Origin: Aeromonas simiae
GTDB lineage: Bacteria; Pseudomonadota; Gammaproteobacteria; Enterobacterales; Aeromonadaceae
Reading direction: 5' to 3'
DNA: 64,000 nt
Assembly (NCBI RefSeq): GCF_000820125.1
Contig: NZ_CDBY01000065.1
Span: 3,992-67,991 of the forward strand
A program made the translations under genes and the position numbers. Below the pieces are notes generated by a model. The model searched no databases. It was not told where the DNA came from and worked only from the letters and a program-made list of their open reading frames with translations. Of the stretch, positions 10,777 to 20,713 are shown piece after piece (the stretch's first letter is position 1; every line of letters begins with the position of its first letter).

Positions 10777-13038
10777 ATGACTCTGTTGATGCGCGCGTGT
10801 GCGCTGCTGCTTCTGCTCGGCGGTTCGTTGTCGCTGGCCGCGGCCGAACGGCCGAAGATTGCCTTGGTATTGAGTGGTGGTGGTGCCAAGGGGGCCGCCC
10901 ATATCGGCGTGCTCAAAGCGCTGGAGCGGCGGCGCATTCCGGTCGATATCGTGGTCGGCACCAGCATGGGTTCCTACGTGGCCGGTCTCTACGCCATGGG
11001 GCTCTCCGCCGACGAGGTGGAGAAGATCACCCTCGGCATCGACTGGAACAAGGGGTATCAGGATCGGGTGGGGCGCGATGAGCTCTCGATGCGCCAGAAG
11101 AAGCAGGAAGAGCTCTATCAACTGCGCACCGATATCGGCGTCAAGGGAAATCAGGTGCAGACGCCGGATGGCTTCTTCCAGGGGCAATCAATGGCGGCGC
11201 TGCTGCGCAGTGCCACCTCCAACCTGCCGGTACAAACGAGTTTCGACAACCTGCCCATCCCCTACCGGGCAGTGGCCACCGACATGGAGACGGTGACCCC
11301 CTATGTGCTCGATCACGGCAGCCTGGCTAAGGCGATGCAGGCCTCCATGTCGATTCAGGGGATCCTCAAACCGGTGGAGTGGGAGGGGCGGATCCTGGCG
11401 GACGGTGGGGCGGTCAACAACATGCCGGTGGACGTGGCCAAGGCGATGGGCGCCGACGTGGTGATCGCGGTGGACATCAGCGCCAAGCTGCGCGACAAAC
11501 ACGAACTGACCTCTGGGCTGGCCATGCTGGATCAGCTCACCACCTACATGACCCAGGTCGGCACCGACAAGCAGAAGGCCCTGATGGGGGAGCGCGACAT
11601 CCTCATCACCCCGGCCTTCGGCGACATGGGGATCTCCGATTTTGCCCGCATGCCGGAGGGGATCGGTTATGGCGAGGTGGCGGTGCGCCGGGTGGCAAGC
11701 CAGCTCGATCGCCTCTCTCTTTCCGCGGCGCGCTACAAGGCCTATCGGGATGAGAAGCTGAGCCGCCGTGCCGAGCGCAGTGGCCTGCCTGCCTATTACA
11801 TCGATAAGGTGGAGATCCACAACCAATCCTCCCTCGCCGACGAGACCATCCGCTCGGCAATGCGCATCAAGCCGCACAAGATCCAGAGCAGCGAGAACCT
11901 GGAGGCGGGGATGCGCCGTCTCTATGCCCTCGAGTCCTTTGACCGGATCACCTATCAGATAGAAGAGCGCGCTAACGAGAACGTGCTGGTGGTCGATGCC
12001 AGCGAGAAGAAGTGGGGACCGGGTTACCTCAACTTCCAGTTTGGTTTTTCCGATGACTTCGAGAGCAATTCCAACTACAACGTGGGGGCCTCTTACACCC
12101 GCACCAACGTCAACGAGTGGGGCGGGGAGTGGCACAACGAGGCGTCGCTCGGCACCTGGAAGCACCTCAAAAGCGAGTTTTATACCCCCCTGGAGCCGTC
12201 GCAGACCTTCTTCGGCCAGGTCGCGCTGGGTTACGACAAGGAGACCCGCCGCCTGTTTTTGAACCGGCAGGGTGGGGTGCAGCCGGAGTATGACCGCAGT
12301 GGTTACCTCTATGTCGACAGCCAGTACGGCTTCTGGTCGGGCAATGCCGCCCTCGGCTGGAATAACAAGCCGTGGCAGCGCTTCAGCCTGGGCATGCTCG
12401 GCTCCACCGGTCATATCAGCATCGACAACCTGGATATCGGTGACATCCGCACCCGCGCCTGGGGCCCCTTCATCGCCATCGAGCATGACACCCTCGACAG
12501 CCGGTATTTCCCCTACTCTGGCCTGCTGCTGGAGGGCTCCCTCGGTTATATGCGGGTCAACCAGGATCTGGTCGACAGCGGCACCGAGCGCACGCGCGGC
12601 TCCAATTACGACTTCTCGCTGATCAAGCCCCTGTCGTGGGGGCGCCACAGTCTCAACCTGATGCTGGAGGCGGGGGGAACCCAGACCAATGAAACCCTGC
12701 CATTGCTGGCCAAGGATCTGGGGGGGATGTTCCACCTCTCCGGGATCCAGCCTCACGAGCTGTCCGGCCGCTATAGCCTGTTTGGCGGCATGCGTTACAT
12801 CTATCGGCTGGCGGAGAACGACTTCGGCGCCTTCCGCCTGCCGCTCTATGTGGGGGGCTCGCTCGAGCAGGGTGGGGTGTGGGACAGGGGCAGGGATATC
12901 CGTTTCGACACCTCCTACAGTGCCGGCTCGCTCTATATCGGCAGCGATACCTTCCTCGGCCCGGTCTTTTTCGGGGTGGGAACGGCCGAGGGGGGCAGCC
13001 ATGCGGTCTATCTGCAACTGGGCAGCACCTTCCGCTGA
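10777..13038 (+). CDS. Patatin-like phospholipase with Omp85-type beta barrel (type Vd autotransporter, PlpD-like)
   Basis: The 753-residue protein has a signal peptide (cleavage near Ala22-Ala23), a patatin domain (about 26-320), a POTRA-like region (about 335-420) and a C-terminal bacterial surface antigen barrel (about 430-753). The patatin features are all present: oxyanion motif SGGGAKGAAH, nucleophile elbow GTSMG with S63, and the DGG motif at D209. This architecture is that of PlpD and FplA, where the lipase is exported by its own barrel in the outer membrane. It likely hydrolyses phospholipids at the surface. The gene appears monocistronic; the 259 nt upstream contain no other gene. 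Confidence 0.92.
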   Translation: MTLLMRACALLLLLGGSLSLAAAERPKIALVLSGGGAKGAAHIGVLKALERRRIPVDIVVGTSMGSYVAGLYAMGLSADEVEKITLGIDWNKGYQDRVGRDELSMRQKKQEELYQLRTDIGVKGNQVQTPDGFFQGQSMAALLRSATSNLPVQTSFDNLPIPYRAVATDMETVTPYVLDHGSLAKAMQASMSIQGILKPVEWEGRILADGGAVNNMPVDVAKAMGADVVIAVDISAKLRDKHELTSGLAMLDQLTTYMTQVGTDKQKALMGERDILITPAFGDMGISDFARMPEGIGYGEVAVRRVASQLDRLSLSAARYKAYRDEKLSRRAERSGLPAYYIDKVEIHNQSSLADETIRSAMRIKPHKIQSSENLEAGMRRLYALESFDRITYQIEERANENVLVVDASEKKWGPGYLNFQFGFSDDFESNSNYNVGASYTRTNVNEWGGEWHNEASLGTWKHLKSEFYTPLEPSQTFFGQVALGYDKETRRLFLNRQGGVQPEYDRSGYLYVDSQYGFWSGNAALGWNNKPWQRFSLGMLGSTGHISIDNLDIGDIRTRAWGPFIAIEHDTLDSRYFPYSGLLLEGSLGYMRVNQDLVDSGTERTRGSNYDFSLIKPLSWGRHSLNLMLEAGGTQTNETLPLLAKDLGGMFHLSGIQPHELSGRYSLFGGMRYIYRLAENDFGAFRLPLYVGGSLEQGGVWDRGRDIRFDTSYSAGSLYIGSDTFLGPVFFGVGTAEGGSHAVYLQLGSTFR

Positions 13039-13151
13039 CAAATGTTGTGAAGTTGTGATTGCGTTAACAGAGTCAGTATCGGGCCTGTTTCGTAACTGAT
13101 TGTAAGTAAAGAAAATGCTGCCGTAGCGCCGGAGAGCGGGGCGGGAGTGGA

Positions 13152-13180
13152 TTTTAATTAGTCGTTAAAACTTATATAGT
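13152..13180 (+). promoter_or_regulatory. Candidate acnB promoter
   Basis: TATAGT at 13175-13180 is a good -10 hexamer, with TTTTAA at 13152-13157 as a poor -35 at 17-bp spacing. This places transcription start about 65-70 nt before the acnB start, giving a leader with two hairpins. Confidence 0.4.
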
Positions 13181-13185
13181 GGGGC

Positions 13186-13228
13186 GCACCCTACGGGTGT
13201 CCCGCAAGGACGATCGCCACCGCGGCGA
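13186..13228 (+). promoter_or_regulatory. Two hairpins in the acnB leader
   Basis: CACCC/GGGTG with a TAC loop (13187-13199) and TCGCC/GGCGA with a 5-nt loop (13214-13228) lie just upstream of the ribosome binding site. Whether they regulate acnB translation or mRNA stability is unknown. Confidence 0.35.
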
Positions 13229-13254
13229 CCCATAAGACCAAAGAGGAATTAGTC

Positions 13255-15852
13255 GTGCTTGAAACCTACCGTAAACACGTCGCAGAACGTGCCGCCGAGG
13301 GAGTTGTTCCCAAACCTCTGGACGCAGAGCAAGTTGCCGCCCTGGTCGAGCTGCTCAAGAATCCTCCCGCCGGTGAAGAGAGCTTCCTGAAAGAACTGTT
13401 GTCCGATCGCATTCCCCCCGGCGTTGACGAAGCGGCTTACGTGAAGGCCGGCTTCCTCACCGCCGTGGCCAAGGGCGAGGCCCATTCCCCGATCCTGAGC
13501 CGCGAAGAGGCGGTCACCCTGCTCGGTACCATGCAGGGGGGCTACAACATCCAGCCGCTCATCGATCTGCTGGACGACGCCGCCCTGGCCCCGCTGGCCG
13601 CCAAGGCCCTCTCCCACACCCTGCTGATGTTTGACTCCTTCCACGACGTGGAAGAGAAGGCCAAGGCCGGCAACGCCTTCGCCAAGCAGGTGATGCAGTC
13701 CTGGGCTGATGCCGAGTGGTTCCTCTCCCGCCCGGCCCTGGCCGAGAAGATGACCGTGACCGTGTTCAAGGTACCTGGCGAAACCAACACCGACGATCTG
13801 TCGCCGGCGCCGGATGCCTGGTCGCGCCCCGATATCCCGCTGCACGCCTTGGCCATGTTGAAGATGGCCCGCCCTGGCATCACCCCGGATAAAGACGGCA
13901 CCATCGGCCCCATCAAGACCATCGACGAGCTCAAGCAAAAGGGCTTCCCGCTCGCCTACGTGGGCGACGTGGTCGGCACCGGCTCCTCCCGTAAATCCGC
14001 CACCAACTCGGTGCTGTGGTTCATGGGGGACGACATCCCCAACGTGCCGAACAAGCGTGCTGGCGGCATCTGCCTTGGCGGCAAGATCGCCCCCATCTTC
14101 TTCAATACCATGGAAGATGCCGGCGCCCTGCCCATCGAGGTGGACGTCTCCCAGTTGGAGATGGGCGATGTCATCGACATCTACCCGTTTGCCGGCAAGA
14201 TCTGCAAGCACGGCACCGATCAGGTGCTGGCGCAGTTTGAACTGAAGACCGACGTGCTGATCGACGAGGTGCGCGCCGGTGGCCGTATTCCGCTGATCAT
14301 CGGCCGTGGCTTGACCGACAAGGCCCGCGAGGCGCTCGGCCTGCCCCACTCCGAGGTGTTCCGTCGCCCGCAGCCCGTGGCCGACACCGGCAAGGGCTTC
14401 ACCCTGGCCCAGAAGATGGTGGGCAAGGCGTGCGGCGTGAAGGGCATTCGTCCCGGCACCTACTGCGAGCCCAAGATGACCACGGTCGGCTCGCAAGACA
14501 CCACGGGCCCGATGACCCGCGATGAGCTCAAAGACTTGGCCTGCCTCGGCTTCTCCGCCGATCTGACCATGCAGTCCTTCTGCCACACCGCGGCCTATCC
14601 CAAGCCCATCGACGTGCAGACCCACCACACCCTGCCGGACTTCATCATGAACCGCGGCGGTGTCTCCCTGCGTCCGGGTGACGGCGTCATCCACTCCTGG
14701 CTCAACCGCATGCTGCTGCCCGATACCGTGGGCACCGGCGGTGACTCCCACACCCGTTTCCCCATCGGTATCTCCTTCCCGGCGGGCTCCGGTCTGGTGG
14801 CGTTTGCCGCCGCCACCGGCGTGATGCCGCTGGACATGCCGGAATCGGTGCTGGTGCGCTTCAAGGGCGAACTGCAACCGGGCATCACCCTGCGTGATCT
14901 GGTGCACGCCATCCCCTACGCGGCCATCCAGAAGGGGCTGCTGACGGTCGAGAAGGCGGGCAAGAAGAACATCTTCTCCGGCCGCATCCTCGAAATTGAA
15001 GGGCTGCCGACGTTGAAGGTGGAGCAGGCCTTCGAGCTGGCCGACGCCAGCGCCGAGCGCTCTGCCGCCGGCTGCACCATCAAGCTGGATAAAGAGCCGA
15101 TCATCGAGTATCTGAAGTCCAACATCGTGATGCTCAAATGGATGCTCTCCGAAGGCTACGGCGATGTGCGCACCATCACCCGCCGTATCAAGGGGATGGA
15201 GGAGTGGCTGGCCAACCCGACCCTGATGGAGGCGGACAAGGACGCCGAGTACGCCGAAATCATCGAGATCGATCTGGCCACCATCAAGGAGCCGATCCTG
15301 TGTGCGCCGAACGATCCGGATGACGCCCGCCTGCTGAGCAGCGTGGCCGGCGACAAGATTGACGAGGTGTTCATCGGCTCCTGCATGACCAACATCGGCC
15401 ACTTCCGCGCCGCCGGTAAGTTGCTCGGCAAGTTCAGCGGCCAGCTGCCGACCCGCATGTGGATCGCGCCGCCGACCAAAATGGACAAGGATCAGCTGAC
15501 CGAAGAGGGCTACTACGGCATCTTCGGCCGGGTCGGTGCTCGCATCGAGATCCCCGGCTGCTCCCTGTGCATGGGTAACCAGGCCCGCGTGGCGGACGAG
15601 GCGACCGTGGTCTCCACCTCCACCCGTAACTTCCCGAACCGTCTGGGCAAGGGGGCCAATGTCTACCTGGCTTCCGCCGAACTGGCTGCGGTTGCCGCCA
15701 TCCTCGGCAAGATCCCGACCGTGGAAGAGTACCTGCACTATGCCAAGGAGCTGGACGCCACCGCGGCCGACACCTACCGCTACCTGAACTTCAACGAGAT
15801 CGCCACCTACACCAAGAAGGCGGACTCGGTGATCTTGCAGCAAGCGGTCTAA
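13255..15852 (+). CDS. acnB: Bifunctional aconitate hydratase 2 / 2-methylisocitrate dehydratase
   Basis: The 865-residue protein is AcnB, the main TCA-cycle aconitase, which interconverts citrate and isocitrate and also acts in the methylcitrate cycle. The [4Fe-4S] ligands are C710 ([11 protein letters not shown]), C769 and C772 ([12 protein letters not shown]), at the same numbering as E. coli AcnB. The HEAT-like N-terminal domain specific to AcnB is present ([16 protein letters not shown]). The start codon is GTG, supported by AGAGGAAT 7 nt upstream and by the family's N-terminus. A clear terminator follows. Confidence 0.98.
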   Translation: MLETYRKHVAERAAEGVVPKPLDAEQVAALVELLKNPPAGEESFLKELLSDRIPPGVDEAAYVKAGFLTAVAKGEAHSPILSREEAVTLLGTMQGGYNIQPLIDLLDDAALAPLAAKALSHTLLMFDSFHDVEEKAKAGNAFAKQVMQSWADAEWFLSRPALAEKMTVTVFKVPGETNTDDLSPAPDAWSRPDIPLHALAMLKMARPGITPDKDGTIGPIKTIDELKQKGFPLAYVGDVVGTGSSRKSATNSVLWFMGDDIPNVPNKRAGGICLGGKIAPIFFNTMEDAGALPIEVDVSQLEMGDVIDIYPFAGKICKHGTDQVLAQFELKTDVLIDEVRAGGRIPLIIGRGLTDKAREALGLPHSEVFRRPQPVADTGKGFTLAQKMVGKACGVKGIRPGTYCEPKMTTVGSQDTTGPMTRDELKDLACLGFSADLTMQSFCHTAAYPKPIDVQTHHTLPDFIMNRGGVSLRPGDGVIHSWLNRMLLPDTVGTGGDSHTRFPIGISFPAGSGLVAFAAATGVMPLDMPESVLVRFKGELQPGITLRDLVHAIPYAAIQKGLLTVEKAGKKNIFSGRILEIEGLPTLKVEQAFELADASAERSAAGCTIKLDKEPIIEYLKSNIVMLKWMLSEGYGDVRTITRRIKGMEEWLANPTLMEADKDAEYAEIIEIDLATIKEPILCAPNDPDDARLLSSVAGDKIDEVFIGSCMTNIGHFRAAGKLLGKFSGQLPTRMWIAPPTKMDKDQLTEEGYYGIFGRVGARIEIPGCSLCMGNQARVADEATVVSTSTRNFPNRLGKGANVYLASAELAAVAAILGKIPTVEEYLHYAKELDATAADTYRYLNFNEIATYTKKADSVILQQAV

Positions 15853-15870
15853 GCTGCACCGAGCTTGAAC

Positions 15871-15896
15871 AACCGGCCCATTGGGCCGGTTTTTTT
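15871..15896 (+). terminator. Intrinsic terminator after acnB
   Basis: ACCGGCCC and GGGCCGGT flank a 3-nt loop and are followed by six T. Confidence 0.92.
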
Positions 15897-16013
15897 ATGG
15901 CGGCGCGGCGCATTCTGTCAGGCTGCTTTCACCGTTGTTGACATGCCACAAGACAGGATTGGGCCGAGTGTGGTCATATAACTCCCAGCTGCCATGGATA
16001 AAGGAGGGAAGGC

Positions 16014-17843
16014 GTGAATCTCGAGCTCTACTGGGTGCTTGGACTGTTGCTGGGGGCGGTCTATTTCTTTGTGACTAACCGTATTCGCATGGATGTGGTG
16101 GCCTTGCTGCTTATCGTGCTGTTTGTCTTAAGCGGTACCCTGACCCTGGAAGAGGCCCTCTCCGGTTTTAGCGACCCCAACGTCATTCTGATCGGTGCCC
16201 TGTTCGTGGTCGGGGAGGGGTTGGTGCGCACCGGTATTGCGTATCAGGTAGGAGACGCGCTGGTCAAGGTGGCCGGCAGCAGCGAGATCCGGCTGCTGGT
16301 GTTGCTGATGGTGGCGGTGGCGACCCTGGGGGCTTTCATGAGCTCGACCGGGGTGGTGGCCATCTTCATTCCGGTGGCGCTCAGTGTGGCGCAGCGGCTG
16401 GAGATCCCACCCGGTCGCCTGATGATGCCGCTCGGTTTTGCTGGCCTTATCAGTGGCATGATGACGCTGGTGGCGACCCCGCCCAACATGGTGGTCAACA
16501 GTGAGCTGATGCGCAATGGCATCAAGGGCTTTGGCTTCTTCGGGGTGACCCCGCTTGGGATAATTATCCTGCTGCTTGGCATCGGCTACATGCTGCTGAT
16601 GCGTCACCGTCTGGTGCGTGAGCCCAGCGACAAGAAGCGCAGCGGCCTCGGCCGGCGCAGCATGCGCGATCTGGTGCGCGAATATCGCCTCGGTGGCCGG
16701 GCCCGTCGTCTGGCCATTCTGCCCGACTCCCCCCTCATCGGTCACACCCTCGACGAGTTGCAGCTGCGCGCCCGCTTTGGCGCCAACATCATCGGCGTGG
16801 AGCGCTGGCGCAAGTTTCGCCGGGTGATGGTGAGCGTCTCGGCCATCTCCCAGTTCCAGGCCCGCGACGTGCTGCTCATCGACATGCCCGATCCTCAGGA
16901 GGTGCGCCGTCTGTGCAGCGAAGGGCGGCTCGAGCCGATGGTGCTGCGGGGCGAGTACTTCTCGGATCAGGCGCGCGAGGTGGGGTTGGCGGAGGTGTCG
17001 CTGGTCCCTGATTCCAGCCTGCTTGGCAAGACCCTGCGCGAGGTGATGTTTCGTAACGTCTACGGGGTGAGTGTGGTGGGATTGCGCCGCGATGGCAGCG
17101 CACTGGAAGGGTGGCTGGTGGATGAGCCGCTGCGCATGGGGGATACCCTGCTGGTGGCCGGCAACTGGAGCTTCATCCGTCAGTTGCAGACCCATGTGCG
17201 TGACTTCCTGCTGCTCGGCCTGCCCGCCGAGGTGGACGAGATGGCGCCGGCCCGCAGCCAGGCGGCCTACGCGCTGATTGCGCTGGCGGTGATGGTGCTG
17301 CTGATGGTGACCGATCCGGTGCCCAACGTCATCGCGGCGCTGGTGGCCTGCCTGTTGATGGGGAAATTCCGCTGTGTGGATCTGGAGAGCGCCTATCGCT
17401 CCATCCACTGGCCGACCCTGTTGCTCATCATCGGCATGCTGCCGTTTGCCATGGCGCTGCATAAGACCGGCGGGGTTACCTTGATCGTGGATGGCCTGAT
17501 GGCGCTGGTGGGGGGCATGGGGCCGCGGGTGATGGTGGCCAGTCTGTTCATACTGACTGCGGTGATTGGGTTGTTCATCTCCAACACGGCCACGGCGGTG
17601 CTGATGGCGCCCATCGCCCTCGGTGCGGCGCAGCAGATGCAGGTCTCGCCTTATCCTCTGGCCATGACGGTGGCGCTGGCGGCTTCTGCGGCCTTCATGA
17701 CGCCGGTCTCATCACCGGTCAACACCTTGGTGCTTGGCCCTGGGGAGTATCGCTTCATGGATTTCGTGCGCATCGGTGTGCCCTTTACCCTGCTGGTGCT
17801 GGCGGTATGCGTCGTGATGGTGCCGCTGCTGTTCCCATTCTGA
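16014..17843 (+). CDS. SLC13-family permease with two central RCK_C (TrkA-C) domains
   Basis: This 609-residue inner-membrane transporter has N-terminal (about 1-190) and C-terminal (about 415-609) blocks of hydrophobic helices. Between them lie two soluble RCK_C-type domains (about 220-390), marked by [20 protein letters not shown] and [20 protein letters not shown]. The motif [12 protein letters not shown] near residue 525 and the matching VVAIFIPVA near 118 fit the inverted-repeat ion transporter fold. Substrates of this subgroup are not established; anion, dicarboxylate or sulfate transport is possible. The start codon is GTG, with AAGGAGG 7 nt upstream. Confidence 0.87.
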   Translation: MNLELYWVLGLLLGAVYFFVTNRIRMDVVALLLIVLFVLSGTLTLEEALSGFSDPNVILIGALFVVGEGLVRTGIAYQVGDALVKVAGSSEIRLLVLLMVAVATLGAFMSSTGVVAIFIPVALSVAQRLEIPPGRLMMPLGFAGLISGMMTLVATPPNMVVNSELMRNGIKGFGFFGVTPLGIIILLLGIGYMLLMRHRLVREPSDKKRSGLGRRSMRDLVREYRLGGRARRLAILPDSPLIGHTLDELQLRARFGANIIGVERWRKFRRVMVSVSAISQFQARDVLLIDMPDPQEVRRLCSEGRLEPMVLRGEYFSDQAREVGLAEVSLVPDSSLLGKTLREVMFRNVYGVSVVGLRRDGSALEGWLVDEPLRMGDTLLVAGNWSFIRQLQTHVRDFLLLGLPAEVDEMAPARSQAAYALIALAVMVLLMVTDPVPNVIAALVACLLMGKFRCVDLESAYRSIHWPTLLLIIGMLPFAMALHKTGGVTLIVDGLMALVGGMGPRVMVASLFILTAVIGLFISNTATAVLMAPIALGAAQQMQVSPYPLAMTVALAASAAFMTPVSSPVNTLVLGPGEYRFMDFVRIGVPFTLLVLAVCVVMVPLLFPF

Positions 17844-17884
17844 TATGAGCGGGGGCAAGGCGCCCCCTGAGCATCGAGCAGAAA

Positions 17885-17915
17885 CAAAAAAACCAGCCGG
17901 AAGGCTGGTTTTTTT
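17885..17915. terminator. Bidirectional terminator between the SLC13 gene and the tRNA operon
   Basis: An 8-bp stem (AACCAGCC/GGCTGGTT, loop GGAA) is flanked by an A run and a T run, so it can end both the rightward transporter transcript and the leftward tRNA transcript, whose last tRNA ends at 17919. Confidence 0.9.
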
Positions 17916-17918
17916 ATG

Positions 17919-17995
17919 TGGTGGCTATGACGGGATTCGAACCTGTGACCCCCGCATTATGAGTGCGATGCTCTAACCAACTGAGCTACATAGCC
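17919..17995 (-). tRNA. tRNA-Met (CAT), copy 3 of the operon
   Basis: The reverse strand reads as a 77-nt tRNA with a 7-bp acceptor stem (GGCTATG/CATAGCC), D-arm AGCTCAGTTGGTTAGAGC, anticodon loop CTCATAA with CAT, T-loop TTCGAAT and encoded ACCA end. The sequence closely follows E. coli elongator tRNA-Met (metT/metU) rather than initiator tRNA. It is the promoter-distal gene of the cluster. Confidence 0.96.
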
Positions 17996-18027
17996 GTGTG
18001 TCACCGATGTGTGTCGACAACAGAAGA

Positions 18028-18102
18028 TGGCTGGGGTACTAGGATTCGAACCTAGGGATGGCGAGATCAAAACCCGCTGCCTTACCGCTTGGCGATACCC
18101 CA
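18028..18102 (-). tRNA. tRNA-Gln (TTG)
   Basis: A 75-nt tRNA with acceptor TGGGGTA/TACCCCA, discriminator and GCCA end encoded, anticodon loop TTTTGAT giving TTG. The weak first acceptor pair (T-A) is typical of tRNA-Gln. Confidence 0.96.
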
Positions 18103-18140
18103 ACAGCAGCGACGGCGTAATTACCGGCGCGCTTGAAAAG

Positions 18141-18215
18141 TGGCTGGGGTACTAGGATTCGAACCTAGGAATGGCGAGATCAAAACCCGCTGCCTTACCG
18201 CTTGGCGATACCCCA
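18141..18215 (-). tRNA. tRNA-Gln (TTG)
   Basis: Same tRNA as the gene at 18028 except for one base in the variable loop (CATTC instead of CATCC). The same alternative form recurs in the gene at 18447. Confidence 0.96.
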
Positions 18216-18222
18216 ACAGAGA

Positions 18223-18299
18223 TGGTGGCTATGACGGGATTCGAACCTGTGACCCCCGCATTATGAGTGCGATGCTCTAACCAACTGAGCTACATAGCC
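18223..18299 (-). tRNA. tRNA-Met (CAT)
   Basis: Identical in sequence over its 77 nt to the copy ending at 17995, with the CCA end encoded. Confidence 0.96.
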
Positions 18300-18333
18300 G
18301 TGTGTCACCGATGTGTGCATCGGCAACAGAAAA

Positions 18334-18408
18334 TGGCTGGGGTACTAGGATTCGAACCTAGGGATGGCGAGATCAAAACCCGCTGCCTTACCGCTTGGCG
18401 ATACCCCA
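18334..18408 (-). tRNA. tRNA-Gln (TTG)
   Basis: Same form as the gene at 18028 (variable loop CATCC). The spacer to the next Gln gene is nearly identical to that of the other pair. Confidence 0.96.
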
Positions 18409-18446
18409 ACAGCAGCGACGGCGTAATAACCGGCGCGCTTGAAAAA

Positions 18447-18521
18447 TGGCTGGGGTACTAGGATTCGAACCTAGGAATGGCGAGATCAAAACCCGCTGCC
18501 TTACCGCTTGGCGATACCCCA
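18447..18521 (-). tRNA. tRNA-Gln (TTG)
   Basis: Same form as the gene at 18141 (variable loop CATTC). It lies 7 nt from the first tRNA-Met. Confidence 0.96.
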
Positions 18522-18528
18522 GCAGAGA

Positions 18529-18605
18529 TGGTGGCTATGACGGGATTCGAACCTGTGACCCCCGCATTATGAGTGCGATGCTCTAACCAACTGAGCTACA
18601 TAGCC
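18529..18605 (-). tRNA. tRNA-Met (CAT), promoter-proximal
   Basis: First tRNA of the leftward operon, identical to the two other Met genes. Transcription comes from the promoter at 18649-18677. Confidence 0.96.
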
Positions 18606-18648
18606 ATCACTGCTGTCAGTGCGAGTTACCTCGTCACTGTGCGGCGAG

Positions 18649-18677
18649 ATTATGCGGATCAGGCCTTGGGGCGTCAA
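18649..18677 (-). promoter_or_regulatory. Sigma-70 promoter of the tRNA operon
   Basis: Read leftward, TTGACG (18677-18672) and CATAAT (18654-18649) are separated by exactly 17 bp. The bases after the -10 (CTCGCCGC) form a GC-rich discriminator typical of stable-RNA promoters under ppGpp/DksA control. The first tRNA begins 44 nt further on. Confidence 0.85.
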
Positions 18678-18791
18678 CCCTTTTTTCCCAGAAAAACTGA
18701 AAAGCGGCGCGTTTGGCCAGTTCTTGGCCTGTATTGAACAAAACCCCGACAATTCACAGGGTTCCATGCTGCGGGAGGGGCGGTAACAGGT

Positions 18792-18817
18792 AAAAAAAGG
18801 GCCAGCAGAGCCGGCCC
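18792..18817 (-). terminator. Intrinsic terminator after ychF
   Basis: Read leftward, GGGCCGGC, loop TCT and GCTGGCCC are followed by seven T. It separates ychF from the tRNA promoter. Confidence 0.85.
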
Positions 18818-18826
18818 CGGAGGCGA

Positions 18827-19918
18827 TTATACGTTGAACAGGAAGTTCATGATGTCACCGTCTTTGACGATGTAATCTTTCCCTTCTGCACGCATTTTGC
18901 CCGCCTCTTTGGCGCCCTGTTCACCCTTGTACTGGATAAAGTCCTCAAAGGCGATGGTTTGGGCGCGGATGAAGCCTTTCTCGAAGTCGGTGTGGATCTT
19001 ACCGGCCGCCTGCGGGGCGGTGGCACCGACCGGGATGGTCCAGGCACGCACTTCCTTCACACCGGCGGTGAAGTAGGTTTGCAGGTTGAGCAGGGTGTAA
19101 CCGGAGCGGATCACCCGGTTCAGACCCGGCTCTTCGATGCCCAGATCGGCCATGAAGTCGGCGCGGTCGGCGTCGTCGAGCTCGGCGATGTCAGACTCGA
19201 TGGCGCAGCATACCGGCACCACGACGGCCCCCTCGGCGGCGGCAATCTCACGCACCTGATCCAGGTAGGGATTGTTCTCGAAGCCGTCTTCGGCCACGTT
19301 GGCAATGTACATGGTGGGCTTTAAGGTCAGGAAGTTGAGGTAATCGACGGCGGCGATCTCCTCCTTGGAGAGGCCGATGCCGCGGATCATCTTGTCCGCT
19401 TCCAGGCCGGCCTTGACCTTCTCAAGCACTTCCACCTCGAACTTGGCATCCTTGTCGCCGCCCTTGGCGCGCTTGGACTGGCGCAGGATGGCGCGATCGC
19501 ACGCCTCCAGATCGGAGAGGGCCAGCTCGGTGTTGATCACCTCGATGTCATCGGCCGGGGAGACCTTGCCCGCCACGTGGACGATGTTCTCGTCTTCGAA
19601 GCAGCGCACCACGTGACCGATGGCGTCGGTTTCGCGGATGTTGGCCAGGAACTGGTTACCAAGACCCTCACCCTTGGAGGCGCCCGCCACCAGACCGGCG
19701 ATGTCGACGAACTCCATGGTGGTGGATACGGTGCGCTGGGGTTTGACGATCTCCGCCAGCTGATCCATGCGGGGATCCGGCACCGGCACCACGCCGGTGT
19801 TCGGCTCGATGGTGCAGAAGGGGAAGTTGGCGGCTTCGATACCGGCCTTGGTCAGCGCGTTGAACAGGGTGGATTTGCCCACATTGGGCAGGCCCACGAT
19901 ACCGCATTTAAAACCCAT
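18827..19918 (-). CDS. ychF: Redox-regulated ATPase / ribosome-binding GTPase-family protein YchF
   Basis: The 363-residue protein is the bacterial Obg-family member YchF (OLA1 type), which prefers ATP and binds ribosomes. The P-loop [15 protein letters not shown], the switch region [10 protein letters not shown], the G3-like DIAGLV and a C-terminal TGS domain (about 275-363) are visible. It lies 38 nt downstream of pth on the same strand, an arrangement conserved in many gammaproteobacteria. Confidence 0.97.
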   Translation of the reverse strand: MGFKCGIVGLPNVGKSTLFNALTKAGIEAANFPFCTIEPNTGVVPVPDPRMDQLAEIVKPQRTVSTTMEFVDIAGLVAGASKGEGLGNQFLANIRETDAIGHVVRCFEDENIVHVAGKVSPADDIEVINTELALSDLEACDRAILRQSKRAKGGDKDAKFEVEVLEKVKAGLEADKMIRGIGLSKEEIAAVDYLNFLTLKPTMYIANVAEDGFENNPYLDQVREIAAAEGAVVVPVCCAIESDIAELDDADRADFMADLGIEEPGLNRVIRSGYTLLNLQTYFTAGVKEVRAWTIPVGATAPQAAGKIHTDFEKGFIRAQTIAFEDFIQYKGEQGAKEAGKMRAEGKDYIVKDGDIMNFLFNV

Positions 19919-19956
19919 GGTCGTTTTACCTTATCTTGATGGATGCTGTGAGTGGC

Positions 19957-20547
19957 TCACTCGGCCTTGAAGCTGTGCAGCCGATTCATGGCCTTGGTCA
20001 TGTCCTGCTTGAACAGGATGTCGGTGGCGCGCAGGGATTCATCCAGCGCGGCATCGATCAGATCCTGCTCTTTGGCCGGCGCCTTGGTCAGCACGAAGCC
20101 GGCGACCAGCTCCTTGCTGCCCGGGTGGCCGATGCCGAGGCGCAGCCGGAAGAAATTGTTACTGTTGCCCAGTTTGCTGATGATGTCCTTGAGGCCGTTG
20201 TGGCCGCCATGCCCGCCGCCCTGCTTGAACTTGGCGATGCCGGGCGGCAGATCCAGTTCGTCATGGGCCACCAGGATGGCTTCCGGCTCGATCTGATAGA
20301 AGCGCGCCAGCGCCGCCACAGCCTTCCCCGACAGGTTCATGTAGGTCGCAGGAATGAGCAGGCGTACATCCTGCCCCTCGATCTGAAGGCGGGCGGTGTG
20401 GCCGAAGAACTTGGGTTCTTCGCGCAGGCTGACGTTGTGCCAACGGGCCAGCTGCTCCACATACCAGGCGCCCGCATTGTGGCGCGTCTTGGCGTATTCG
20501 GGGCCGGGATTGCCGAGGCCCACAATCAACTTGATCTGGCTTGTCAC
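19957..20547 (-). CDS. pth: Peptidyl-tRNA hydrolase
   Basis: The 196-residue enzyme releases peptides from tRNAs dropped by the ribosome. Family motifs are visible: [17 protein letters not shown] with the catalytic His, and the HDELDLPPG and [13 protein letters not shown] segments. Length is typical (about 190-195). It heads a pth-ychF unit; prs upstream is cut off by a strong terminator. Confidence 0.97.
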   Translation of the reverse strand: MTSQIKLIVGLGNPGPEYAKTRHNAGAWYVEQLARWHNVSLREEPKFFGHTARLQIEGQDVRLLIPATYMNLSGKAVAALARFYQIEPEAILVAHDELDLPPGIAKFKQGGGHGGHNGLKDIISKLGNSNNFFRLRLGIGHPGSKELVAGFVLTKAPAKEQDLIDAALDESLRATDILFKQDMTKAMNRLHSFKAE

Positions 20548-20663
20548 GCGTTCACTCTTTTGTCGACAGGAAGAGATGCCCGCAGGCAGGGGACGTGCCC
20601 GAAGGGCAAGAGGGGTATTCTAGCCGCGAGGCGGCGATCTCTCAACCAAGGGGCGGTGCCCCG

Positions 20664-20696
20664 AAAAAACGAAAACCGCCATGCGGCGGTTTTCGT
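20664..20696 (-). terminator. Intrinsic terminator after prs
   Basis: A perfect 12-bp stem (20669-20680 with 20685-20696, loop of four) is followed, read leftward, by a run of T from 20669 to 20664. Confidence 0.9.
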
Positions 20697-20713
20697 GGGG
20701 CAACCTCGGCCTA

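Larger units (their letters stand above)
17919..18528 (-). repeat. Tandem duplication of a Gln-Gln-Met tRNA unit of about 305 bp
   Basis: Starts of the Met genes are 304 and 306 bp apart, and each interval contains the same order and nearly identical spacers. The two Gln variants alternate in the same order in both units, which indicates duplication of a whole block rather than of single genes. Confidence 0.85.

Noticed and set aside
10518-10967. N-terminal extension of the small lipoprotein reading frame
   Set aside because: The sequence before residue Met at 10517 has no signal or family features, whereas the downstream start has a clear ribosome binding site and lipobox.
10560-11081. 173-codon plus-strand frame upstream of and into the patatin gene
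   Set aside because: Most of it overlaps the patatin gene in another frame, it has no ribosome binding site, and its product looks like random Arg/Gly/Ala-rich translation.
18567-18767. Short frames crossing the tRNA genes and their promoter
   Set aside because: They consist of tRNA and promoter sequence read as protein.
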